Assembly (NCBI GenBank): GCA_038259365.1
Contig: JBBSOW010000092.1
Coordinates: 1-12,390 of the forward strand
Direction of reading: 5' to 3'
Source: JBBSOW01 sp038259365
Lineage (GTDB): Bacteria > Actinomycetota > Actinomycetes > Propionibacteriales > Propionibacteriaceae
DNA length: 12,390 bases
Part shown: in pieces, positions 6,637 through 12,390 of the stretch
How the letters are laid out: each line of letters starts with the position of its first letter
Position numbering within the stretch: the first letter of the stretch is position 1
Position numbers and translations under genes: made by a program
The notes under the pieces: model-generated
What the model was told of the DNA's origin: nothing
Databases searched by the model: none
What the model saw: only the letters and a program-made list of their open reading frames with translations

Positions 6637-7127
6637 GGCGTCGCGAACGGGGTGTTCTCCTCACCGTCTTGACTAGGCCATTCGGCGATCATCACCCGGG
6701 CTGGCCCGGCGGCGATGCTGGCGAGTTCGAACCGGCCGGTTTCGTCGGTGACGCATTCGAGCGCCCCGGCGGGCCGCGACAGCTTGACGGTGACCTGGCT
6801 AGCCGGCCCGATCCAACCGTCGACGCGGCGTCGGCCGTCGGCCAGCGGGCTGATGCGCATCATCAGCGAGCGGCCGTGCGCGGCGAAGGCCACGGTCAAC
6901 GCATCGCTGACCTGGCGAGCGCCGGAAAGTTCGCGCGTCTTCTCCACCAGTGACAACAGCTGGTATTCGACGTCGAGATCCTCCATGGAGATGGCCAGCA
7001 GGACCTCATCGGCCAGTGTAGGCGGCACAGGATCGTGATGGGAAAACATCTTCACCAGCTGGGGGTTCGAGACAACGGCCTCGGCTTCGGGGGAGTCGAT
7101 GAACTCCCCACCCGAATGATCAGTCAT
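6621..7127 (-). CDS. 168-aa protein of the sigma/protease operon, function unknown
   Basis: The N-terminal half (residues 30-90) is predicted helical, with PPTLADEVLLAISMEDLDVEYQ as its core. The C-terminal half (about 92-150) has the beta-rich pattern of a carboxypeptidase-regulatory or Ig-like domain, with phrases such as DGWIGPASQVTVKL and TDETGRFELASIAAGPARV. It has no transmembrane segment or signal peptide, and only one Cys, so it lacks the HxxxCxxC motif of zinc anti-sigma factors. The ATG at 7127 overlaps the sigma stop by 8 bp and is preceded by GGGAG at 6 nt, so the two genes are translationally coupled. Coupling to a sigma gene and co-transcription with two proteases make it a candidate anti-sigma, adaptor or protease substrate. 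This is inferred from context, not homology. Confidence 0.88.
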   Translation of the reverse strand: MTDHSGGEFIDSPEAEAVVSNPQLVKMFSHHDPVPPTLADEVLLAISMEDLDVEYQLLSLVEKTRELSGARQVSDALTVAFAAHGRSLMMRISPLADGRRRVDGWIGPASQVTVKLSRPAGALECVTDETGRFELASIAAGPARVMIAEWPSQDGEENTPFATPLFDL

Positions 7128-7797
7128 GTTGAACTCCCTGTGTGGTGATGAGGGCCTTCAGGCGCTGCAGGCAGCGCCCTCGGGTCGGTCCGATGCTGCC
7201 TATCGGCATGCCGAGCTCTGCGGCCAGCGAGGCGTAATTCGGCTTGTCGCTGAACGCAATTACCCGCAGCAGCCGGATGCAGCGTTCCGGCAACCGCTGG
7301 ACCGCGGCCCAAAGATGGCGCTCACCGATGCCTTGGACGACGTGGCTTTCCGCCGATGGTTCGCTCTCGAGGTGCCACTCCAAGCAGGAGTCCTCCACCG
7401 GATCTGGTTGACGACGGCTACGGCTGCGCCAGGCCTGGCGTCTGGCCGTGATCGTCAGCCACTTCCCCACCGCCTGCGGATCGGTGATGCTGGCTCCGCT
7501 ACGCACCAGGGTCAGCCAGGTGCTTTGGACGACGTCTTCGGCGGCGTCCTTGTTCAGCCCATAGGCGCGGACGACGTGCCACAGCACGGGGGTCAACAGG
7601 CGTACGAGCTGGTCCAGAGATTCCGAATCCCCGTCCTGCCAACGCGCGAACAGCTCTCCGGCCTTGGTCCACAGCAGTGGGTCGGTGGCGTCCGGTTGCT
7701 CGGCCGCAACCCTTTCCCCTCCCGCATTTTCCACCTGCGGCATGGCTTGGGTGTGCGGCCCGCTATCGGCCCGCGTCCGGCCTTCGACTCGCACCAT
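7120..7797 (-). CDS. ECF-like sigma-70 family RNA polymerase sigma factor (225 aa)
   Basis: Directs RNA polymerase to a dedicated set of promoters. Region 2 is at about residues 46-125: an ELFARWQDGDSESLDQLV core, then GLNKDAAEDVVQSTWLTLV and the basic AVGKWLTITARRQAWR. Region 4 is at about 162-216, with the LWAAVQRLPERCIRLL lead-in and a helix-turn-helix around YASLAAELGMPIGSIGPTRG. Region 3 is absent, as in ECF sigma factors. A 45-residue N-terminal extension, probably disordered, precedes region 2. The frame stays open to an ATG at 7911, but GGAGGT at 7805-7810 lies 7 nt before the ATG at 7797, which fixes the start there. It is the first gene of the operon and overlaps the next by 8 bp. 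Autoregulation is likely by family habit, but no GGAAC-type promoter could be identified. Confidence 0.93.
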   Translation of the reverse strand: MVRVEGRTRADSGPHTQAMPQVENAGGERVAAEQPDATDPLLWTKAGELFARWQDGDSESLDQLVRLLTPVLWHVVRAYGLNKDAAEDVVQSTWLTLVRSGASITDPQAVGKWLTITARRQAWRSRSRRQPDPVEDSCLEWHLESEPSAESHVVQGIGERHLWAAVQRLPERCIRLLRVIAFSDKPNYASLAAELGMPIGSIGPTRGRCLQRLKALITTQGVQHD

Positions 7798-7804
7798 CCC
7801 TGTC

Positions 7805-7810
7805 ACCTCC
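7805..7810 (-). promoter_or_regulatory. Strong Shine-Dalgarno that sets the sigma factor start
   Basis: GGAGGT on the minus strand lies 7 nt before the ATG at 7797. It is the best ribosome binding site in the window and argues against the in-frame ATG 38 codons upstream at 7911. Confidence 0.85.
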
Positions 7811-7819
7811 ACCTGGAAC

Positions 7820-7856
7820 CGGTACGGGCGGTTCCCCCGATTGACCGCCCGTACCG
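7820..7856. promoter_or_regulatory. 13-bp perfect inverted repeat in the sigma gene leader
   Basis: CGGTACGGGCGGT (7820-7832) and ACCGCCCGTACCG (7844-7856) are perfect reverse complements around an 11-bp centre. The element ends about 10 bp upstream of the Shine-Dalgarno and 22 bp upstream of the start codon. As DNA it could be an operator for a dimeric regulator; as RNA it would be a very stable hairpin in the 5' leader. Which applies depends on the unmapped transcription start. Confidence 0.7.
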
Positions 7857-8018
7857 TCTCGGATACTTCCCGATCACCGCTGAGGAGACACCGAGAGGGC
7901 GTCTGATACATCGGGTCTGACTCTTTTACTCTCGCACGCAGCCGGTTTGCCGGAACCGCCGGTCAGCACCAGGGCGAAACCGGCCGGCGAAACGGAGGAG
8001 TTGGATTCTGGGATCGGC

Positions 8019-8045
8019 TTTGCACTCGCCTATGCCGAGTGCTAA
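8019..8045 (+). promoter_or_regulatory. CIRCE operator 1 (HrcA site)
   Basis: TTTGCACTC - 9 bp - GAGTGCTAA matches the CIRCE consensus TTAGCACTC-N9-GAGTGCTAA with one mismatch, T for A at the third base. It covers the candidate -35 box and spacer of the groEL promoter, so bound HrcA would block polymerase. Confidence 0.93.
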
Positions 8046-8048
8046 ACA
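8020..8048 (+). promoter_or_regulatory. Candidate groEL promoter inside the CIRCE pair
   Basis: TTGCAC (8020-8025) and TAAACA (8043-8048) are separated by 17 bp. The -35 box matches TTGACA at four of six positions and the -10 box is weak but typical of actinobacteria. Transcription would start near 8055, inside the second CIRCE, leaving a leader of about 138 nt before the groEL ATG. Confidence 0.6.
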
Positions 8049-8052
8049 TGAG

Positions 8053-8079
8053 TTAGCACTCTCATCATGAGAGTGCTAC
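8053..8079 (+). promoter_or_regulatory. CIRCE operator 2 (HrcA site)
   Basis: TTAGCACTC - 9 bp - GAGTGCTAC matches CIRCE with one mismatch at the last base. Its centre is 34 bp from that of the first element. It overlaps the predicted transcription start, so it also lies at the 5' end of the mRNA, where it could fold as a hairpin. Confidence 0.95.
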
Positions 8080-8092
8080 GTCGAGTCGGTGA

Positions 8093-8185
8093 GATCTCCT
8101 ACGAGATCGTCCGTCGCGGGCATCGTCACGGCGTCGCTACTGCACACATCCACGGGGTAATACCCCAGACGCGGGAGGACTCCCG
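8093..8185 (+). promoter_or_regulatory. Structured groEL 5' leader with hairpin over the Shine-Dalgarno
   Basis: Three short perfect hairpins follow one another: GATCTC/GAGATC (8093-8108), GGGGT/ACCCC with a 3-nt loop (8154-8166), and CGGGA/TCCCG with tetraloop GGAC (8172-8185). The last includes the GGGAGGA likely used as the ribosome binding site, 13 nt before the ATG. Partial occlusion of that site could add post-transcriptional or temperature control, but this is inferred from base pairing by eye. Confidence 0.4.
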
Positions 8186-8192
8186 GAACACC

Positions 8193-9824
8193 ATGGCTAA
8201 GCTGATTGAATTCAACATCGAGGCCCGCCGCGGGCTTGAGCGGGGCATGAACGTCCTCGCCGACGCGGTCAAGGTCACCCTCGGCCCCAAGGGCCGCAAC
8301 GTCGTGCTGGACAAGAAGTGGGGCGCCCCCACCATCACCAACGACGGCGTTTCTATCGCTAAAGAGATCGAGCTCGAGGAGCCGTACGAGAAGATCGGCG
8401 CCGAGCTCGTCAAGGAAGTTGCCAAGAAGACCGACGATGTCGCTGGCGACGGAACCACCACCGCCACGGTGCTGGCTCAGGCAATGGTCCGTGAGGGCCT
8501 GCGCAACGTCACCGCCGGCGCGAACCCGATGGACCTGAAGAGGGGCATCGAGAAGGCCGTCGAGGCCATCAGCGAGCAGCTGACCTCGATGTCCACGGAG
8601 ATCGAGACCAAGGAGCAGATTGCTGCTACCGCCTCGATCTCGGCCGCCGATCCGCAGGTCGGTGAGATCATCGCCGAGGCGATGGAGAAGGTCGGCAAGG
8701 AAGGCGTCATCACCGTCGACGAGTCGAACACCTTCGGCCTCGAGCTCGAGCTCACCGAGGGCATGCGCTTCGACAAGGGCTACATCTCGCCCTACTTCGT
8801 CACCGACACCGAGCGGATGGAGACCGTCCTCGACGATCCCTACATCCTCATCGCCAACTCCAAGGTCTCCAACCTCAAGGATCTTCTGCCGGTCCTGGAG
8901 AAGGTCATGCAGTCGGGCAAGCCGCTCGTCGTCATCGCCGAGGACACCGACGGGGAGGCCCTCGCCGGCCTCATCGTCAACAAGATCCGTGGCACCTTCA
9001 AGTCGGTTGCCGTCAAGGCTCCCGGTTTCGGTGATCGTCGCAAGGCCATGCTGGCCGACATCGCGATTCTCACCGGTGGTCAGGTCATCTCCGAAGAGGT
9101 CGGGCTCAAGCTTGACGCCGTCACCCTCGAACTGCTGGGCCAGGCCCGCCAGATCGTGGTGACCAAGGACGAGACCACTGTCATCGAAGGCGCCGGCGAA
9201 GCGGACCAGATTGCTGGTCGCATCGCGCAGATCCGCAACGAGATCGAGAACTCCGATTCCGATTACGACCGCGAGAAGCTGCAAGAGCGGCTGGCCAAGC
9301 TGGCCGGCGGCGTTGCCGTCATCAAGGTCGGCGCGGCCACGGAGGTCGAGCTCAAGGAGCGTAAGCACCGCATCGAGGACGCCGTCCGCAACGCGAAGGC
9401 CGCCGTCGAAGAGGGCATCGTGGCTGGCGGTGGCGTCGCGTTGCTGCAGGCCGCCAAGGCCGTCAAGCTGGATCTCGAGGGTGACCTCGCAGTGGGAGCG
9501 CAGATCGTGCTCACCGCGTGCCAGGCTCCGCTCAAGCAGATCGCCATCAACGCCGGCCTCGAGGGCGGCGTCGTGGCGGAGAAGGTCTCGTCACTCGAAG
9601 CGGGGCAGGGACTCAACGCTGCCACCGGCGAGTACGTCGGCATGCTCGAGGCCGGCATCATCGATCCCGCCAAGGTGACGCGCTCGGCGCTGCAAAACGC
9701 CGCCTCGATCGCGGCCCTGTTCCTCACCACCGAAGCCGTCATCGCGGACAAGCCTGAGAAGGCTCCCGCCATGGCCGGCGGCGGCGATGGCGGCATGGGT
9801 GGCATGGGCGGCATGGACTTCTAG
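8193..9824 (+). CDS. groEL: 60-kDa chaperonin GroEL (543 aa)
   Basis: ATP-driven chaperonin subunit that assembles into double rings and folds cytoplasmic proteins together with GroES. Conserved elements include VTLGPKGRNVVLDKKWG, TITNDGVSIAKEIE (nucleotide-site Asp51), GDGTTTATVLAQAM (Asp86), KAPGFGDRRKAML in the apical domain, and GIVAGGGVALLQA. The C-terminus is the Gly-Met tail GGMGGMGGMDF of canonical GroELs, not the His-rich tail of actinobacterial GroEL1 paralogues. The frame stays open 42 codons upstream to 8067, but the family N-terminus begins at MAKLIEFNIEARRGLERG, so ATG 8193 is used. No groES is adjacent, so this is a monocistronic groEL, and a groES (perhaps with a second groEL) is expected elsewhere. 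Repression by HrcA through the two CIRCE sites is expected; no HspR-type HAIR site was seen. Confidence 0.99.
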   Translation: MAKLIEFNIEARRGLERGMNVLADAVKVTLGPKGRNVVLDKKWGAPTITNDGVSIAKEIELEEPYEKIGAELVKEVAKKTDDVAGDGTTTATVLAQAMVREGLRNVTAGANPMDLKRGIEKAVEAISEQLTSMSTEIETKEQIAATASISAADPQVGEIIAEAMEKVGKEGVITVDESNTFGLELELTEGMRFDKGYISPYFVTDTERMETVLDDPYILIANSKVSNLKDLLPVLEKVMQSGKPLVVIAEDTDGEALAGLIVNKIRGTFKSVAVKAPGFGDRRKAMLADIAILTGGQVISEEVGLKLDAVTLELLGQARQIVVTKDETTVIEGAGEADQIAGRIAQIRNEIENSDSDYDREKLQERLAKLAGGVAVIKVGAATEVELKERKHRIEDAVRNAKAAVEEGIVAGGGVALLQAAKAVKLDLEGDLAVGAQIVLTACQAPLKQIAINAGLEGGVVAEKVSSLEAGQGLNAATGEYVGMLEAGIIDPAKVTRSALQNAASIAALFLTTEAVIADKPEKAPAMAGGGDGGMGGMGGMDF

Positions 9825-9836
9825 GTCCGGCCCCCC

Positions 9837-9852
9837 GCTGCGCACCCGCAGC
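9837..9852 (+). other. Small hairpin after groEL
   Basis: GCTGCG (9837-9842) and CGCAGC (9847-9852) form a 6-bp GC stem with a CACC loop 12 bp after the groEL stop. It may protect the mRNA end or help the stronger terminator downstream. Confidence 0.4.
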
Positions 9853-9888
9853 ACGCAGAACCGCGGAACCCAGTAGTAAGCAACACGG

Positions 9889-9922
9889 CAATGGGGTGGT
9901 CCCTTCGGGGGCCGCCCCATTG
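9889..9922 (+). terminator. groEL terminator: 15-bp hairpin with UUCG tetraloop
   Basis: Bases 9889-9903 pair fully with 9908-9922, with two G-U wobbles, around the extra-stable TTCG loop. It lies 65 bp after the groEL stop and before cutC. Only a weak T-containing stretch (GGCGGTTGTGC) follows, consistent with the U-poor hairpin terminators of actinobacteria. Confidence 0.85.
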
Positions 9923-10029
9923 GCGGTTGTGCTCGCCGTCCCCCTCTGGACGGAGGCGGCGTGCGAGGATGTGAGCGGATACGCCGCCCGTAGTGGCGGG
10001 GCGGGAATCAAGAGGGAAAGCGGTAGCCC

Positions 10030-10725
10030 ATGCCAGCAGTGCTCGAGGTGCTTACCCTGCACGTCGGGGACGCTCGCCGCGCCCGCGACGGGGGAGCCGA
10101 TCGCCTCCATGTGGTCGGCGAGCCGGACGCCGACGGCAGGTCGCCCGCTCCGGATGAGGTGGAGAAGATCTGTGCCGCGGTGGATGTGCCCGTGCGAGTG
10201 ACCCTGCGGCTGCGCGAGGGCTTCGGCACCGACGGCGGAGAGTTTGTGCGCCTTCGCGGGCTGGCCGAGGCGTACCGCAACGCCGGCGCTGAGGGCATCG
10301 TGATGGGCTTCGTCAACGGGCACTCCGAGATCGACGTCGAGGTCATGAGCGCGCTCCTCGATCAGGGCGACTGGCCCTGGACCTGCCACCGCGCGATCGA
10401 CACCTGCCTGAACACCGAGAAGGCCTGGGCGACGGTGACGCGGCTCCCTCGGTTGGACGCCGTCCTCTCGGCGGGCTCGGCGAGGGGGGTCGAGCACGGC
10501 TTGGAGGACCTGCTCCGACTGGCCGCCGGCGGGTACGCGGACGTCATGATGGTCGGCGGTGGCCTGGCTCCCGAGCACGTGCCGTGGCTGACCCGCGCCG
10601 GCGTGCGCGCCTTCCACCTCGACACCGTCGCGCGCCTGGATCGCTCTTGGAAGGCCTGGGTGGATGCGGACCTCGTCTCGTCTTGGCGAAAGCTCCTCGA
10701 CGAGGAATGGGCTCGGAACCGATAG
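10030..10725 (+). CDS. cutC: CutC family protein (copper homeostasis protein CutC-like, 231 aa)
   Basis: A TIM-barrel cytoplasmic protein. The family is named for a proposed role in copper handling, but the biochemical activity remains uncertain. Family landmarks appear in order: LEVLTLHVGDARRARDGGADRLHVV at the N-terminus, the PVRVTLRLREGF strand, the acidic GAEGIVMGFVNG segment, WTCHRAIDTC (counterpart of TFHRAFD), DAVLSAGSARGVEHGLEDL, YADVMMVGGGL and RAFHLDT. The length fits the family. The start is ATG 10030; a purine-rich GAGGGAAAG about 10 nt upstream could serve as ribosome binding site. It sits after the groEL terminator, so it should have its own promoter, which was not identified. 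It converges with the helicase gene with a 10-bp gap. Divergence from the E. coli sequence means the copper role should not be assumed. Confidence 0.9.
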   Translation: MPAVLEVLTLHVGDARRARDGGADRLHVVGEPDADGRSPAPDEVEKICAAVDVPVRVTLRLREGFGTDGGEFVRLRGLAEAYRNAGAEGIVMGFVNGHSEIDVEVMSALLDQGDWPWTCHRAIDTCLNTEKAWATVTRLPRLDAVLSAGSARGVEHGLEDLLRLAAGGYADVMMVGGGLAPEHVPWLTRAGVRAFHLDTVARLDRSWKAWVDADLVSSWRKLLDEEWARNR

Positions 10726-10735
10726 GCGAGAAGGG

Positions 10736-12390
10736 CTACGAGGCCGACGGGGCGAGCTCGGGAGGAATGTCGCGCTCGTGCACGATCGTCAGCGTGCTGA
10801 CCGCCCGGGTCAGGCACACGTAAAGCCGGCGTAGGCCGGTCACACGATCCGGCTCGCCCTCGACGATCGCCTCGAGATCGCCCAGCACGACGTGATCGAA
10901 CTCCAACCCCTTGGCGAGGCTGGCCGGCACGATCTGCAGCCGCTCCGGCGCGAAGTCCGCACCGGTGGTGTCGCCACCTTCTGTGCGCTCGGTGGCCTGT
11001 TCGCCGAGCACGCCGTGGGGGAGCCGCAGCTTCGCGTGGACGGCGGGGAGCGCGGCGTCGGCCACGATGATGGCCACGTTGCCCTCGGACGCCAGCGCTG
11101 TGGTGGCCGCCCGCTCGATCTCCTTGGTGGAACCCGTCGCAACGGTCAGCTCGCCGGCCGAGCGACGAATGGAATGCGGCGGGGTCAGGCCCGGCGCGAT
11201 GCTCGGCAAGAGCCGGGCGGCGAAGTCGATGACCGCGGCTGGAACGCGGAAGCCTGCCACCAGCTCCTCGATCTGGGAATCGGGCTGACCTAGGTGGCCC
11301 AGCGCGTCGCCCCAGCCGCGGCTCGCCCACGGCGTCGTGGCCTGGGCCAGATCGCCCAACACGGTCACCGATCCCGTGCTGGCCCGCCGACCCACGGCGC
11401 GGAGTTGCATCGCGGAGAGGTCCTGGGCCTCGTCGATGATCACGTGCCCGAGGCTGCCCGTGCGCTCCAACCGGTCTGCCGCCTCGTCGATCAGGGCCAG
11501 ATCGGCGTCACTCCACCTGGCCGCCCTGGGCGTGCGCGGGGCCTTCGGCATGATCAACAACCGTTGCTGATCGTCGTCGAGCAACCCGCCGGAGGCTTGC
11601 GCCAGAAGCGCGTCGTCGGTGAGGAGGGTCAAGATCAACTTGGCGGCGTCGACCTGGGGCCAGACCGCGTCGACGCAGGCCTTCACCGGACGGCTGCGGG
11701 CCACCGAGGCGTGCACGCGGTCGTCGGGGGAATCGCCCCAGGCCTCCATCTTGATCAAGATCTCGTGCGCGAGCCGCCGCGCCAGCAGTTGGCGGCCGGA
11801 TTCGTAGCGCACCCCGCGAGCGCGCAGCTCATCGACAAGCTCGCTGATTCGGTAGGCAGGAACACGGAACTGTCGCGAACCCTTGGGATAGACCAAATTC
11901 GAGGTGGGCTCCGCCAGATGCGACCAGACCGCCCGCTCGATGACCTGGGCCATCACCGGGCTCGACTTGATCAGGGCGGTCTGCGTGGAGTCGGTCGCGC
12001 GCACCTCGAGGCCGGTGACCTCGGCCAGCAGGGACTGCACCGTGTGTTGGGTGGCCTCGATCTCTCCGAGGGCGGGCAGCACGTCGCCGATGTAGCTGAG
12101 GAAGCTGTCGTTGGGCCCGATCACCAACACCCCGAGCCGGGCCAGCCGGACCCGGAAGGCGTACAACAAGAAGGCCGCCCGGTGCAGCCCGACGGCGGTC
12201 TTGCCCGTGCCCGGCGCCCCCTGAATGCACAGCGACGTCGAGAGGTCGGCTCGCACGAGCACGTCCTGCTCGGGCTGGATGGTAGCGACGATGTCGCGCA
12301 TCGGGCCTGTGCGCGGGCGCTCGATCTCGTCCTGCAACAGCCGGGAGGCCAGGCCCGCGCCGGACGAATCGTCGTCCCCTTCCTGTGTCG
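10736..12390 (-). CDS. helD: HelD/HelR-like superfamily 1 helicase, 5' end outside the window
   Basis: UvrD/Rep-like ATPase of the actinobacterial HelD group, whose studied members bind RNA polymerase, clear stalled complexes from DNA, and in some species (HelR) confer rifamycin tolerance. Visible motifs, numbered from the first complete codon: a MRDIVATIQPEQD lead-in, Walker A GAPGTGKT (57-64), GVLVIGPNDSFLSYI, Walker B DEAQD (319-323), motif III VTVLGDLAQAT, motif IV-like GFRVPAAVIDFAA, KGLEFD (493-498) and motif VI YVCLTRA. About 550 residues to the TAG at 10736-10738 are in the window. The frame runs open to the window edge, and the missing part should be the N-terminal RNA-polymerase-contacting region. 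The TTG at 12337 is not a convincing start because coding sequence continues upstream of it. HelD versus a general UvrD-like helicase rests on the motif wording and spacing. Confidence 0.88.
   Translation of the reverse strand, partial: TQEGDDDSSGAGLASRLLQDEIERPRTGPMRDIVATIQPEQDVLVRADLSTSLCIQGAPGTGKTAVGLHRAAFLLYAFRVRLARLGVLVIGPNDSFLSYIGDVLPALGEIEATQHTVQSLLAEVTGLEVRATDSTQTALIKSSPVMAQVIERAVWSHLAEPTSNLVYPKGSRQFRVPAYRISELVDELRARGVRYESGRQLLARRLAHEILIKMEAWGDSPDDRVHASVARSRPVKACVDAVWPQVDAAKLILTLLTDDALLAQASGGLLDDDQQRLLIMPKAPRTPRAARWSDADLALIDEAADRLERTGSLGHVIIDEAQDLSAMQLRAVGRRASTGSVTVLGDLAQATTPWASRGWGDALGHLGQPDSQIEELVAGFRVPAAVIDFAARLLPSIAPGLTPPHSIRRSAGELTVATGSTKEIERAATTALASEGNVAIIVADAALPAVHAKLRLPHGVLGEQATERTEGGDTTGADFAPERLQIVPASLAKGLEFDHVVLGDLEAIVEGEPDRVTGLRRLYVCLTRAVSTLTIVHERDIPPELAPSAS

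Larger units (their letters stand above)
7798..8192. other. Divergent control region between the sigma operon and groEL (395 bp, no gene)
   Basis: This gene-free stretch holds, from left to right, the sigma ribosome binding site, a 13-bp inverted repeat, about 160 bp in which no confident promoter for the sigma operon was found, two tandem CIRCE operators covering a groEL promoter, and a groEL leader with several hairpins. A short direct repeat GGCGAAAC occurs twice (7973-7980 and 7986-7993) in the middle; its meaning is unknown. Confidence 0.7.

Noticed and set aside
2395..7797. Type III-E CRISPR (Craspase) locus
   Set aside because: The TPR-CHAT and sigma resemblance is noted, but there is no Cas7-11-like gene and no spaced repeat array. 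The only tandem repeats are 17-18 bp and contiguous.
7798..7911. 38-codon N-terminal extension of the sigma factor from an ATG at 7911
   Set aside because: The ATG at 7911 has no ribosome binding site, whereas GGAGGT lies 7 nt before the ATG at 7797. The extension also covers a perfect inverted repeat that looks regulatory.
7942..7962. Inverted repeat-like GC-rich stretch around CCGGTTTGCCGGAACC as an operator
   Set aside because: Only about 5 bp of each arm pair perfectly, which is common in GC-rich DNA.
8067..8192. 42-codon in-frame extension of GroEL from the ATG at 8067
   Set aside because: That ATG lies inside the CIRCE operator without a ribosome binding site, and the GroEL family N-terminus begins at the ATG at 8193.
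8076..9368. Long open frame (430 codons) antisense to groEL
   Set aside because: It is a mirror of groEL codon bias. Its composition is an Asp/Leu/Gly-rich shadow with no recognisable domain.

Overview
The window is GC-rich chromosomal DNA from an actinobacterium. The evidence is a DUF3263 protein, a stand-alone groEL with a Gly-Met tail and HrcA-type CIRCE operators but no groES beside it, an actinobacterial HelD-like helicase, leaderless-style promoter geometry and strong GC bias at third codon positions. The family within Actinomycetota cannot be fixed from the sequence.

Layout. 1-777: a possible 3' end of a plus-strand gene, a tRNA-Thr(UGU) on the minus strand, then a minus-strand gene for a small HExxH protein. 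782-1957: type I mannose-6-phosphate isomerase (manA), 4 bp upstream of the HExxH gene and probably in one operon with it. 1958-2071: back-to-back divergent promoters. 2072-2371: DUF3263 protein on the plus strand, convergent with the next operon.

2395-7797 is a four-gene minus-strand operon and the most interesting part of the window. In transcription order it holds an ECF-like sigma-70 factor, a 168-aa protein overlapping it by 8 bp, an intracellular S8 (subtilisin-like) protease with a PAEEGS repeat linker, and an 845-aa helical-repeat (TPR-like) protein ending in a CHAT caspase-like protease domain with a His/Cys dyad. Two proteases, a small adaptor-like protein and a sigma factor suggest a proteolysis-controlled transcriptional switch. 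The logic resembles the TPR-CHAT/Csx30/sigma arm of type III-E CRISPR (Craspase), but no CRISPR component is visible here.

7798-8192 is a divergent control region. It carries a strong ribosome binding site and a 13-bp inverted repeat for the sigma gene, and a promoter covered by two tandem CIRCE operators plus a structured leader for groEL. 8193-9824 is groEL, followed by a 15-bp UUCG-capped hairpin terminator. 10030-10725 is a CutC-family protein, convergent with 10736-12390, a HelD/UvrD-like superfamily 1 helicase whose 5' end lies outside the window.

The themes are protein quality control and stress (groEL under HrcA, the protease-sigma operon, an RNA-polymerase-associated helicase) beside housekeeping sugar metabolism.
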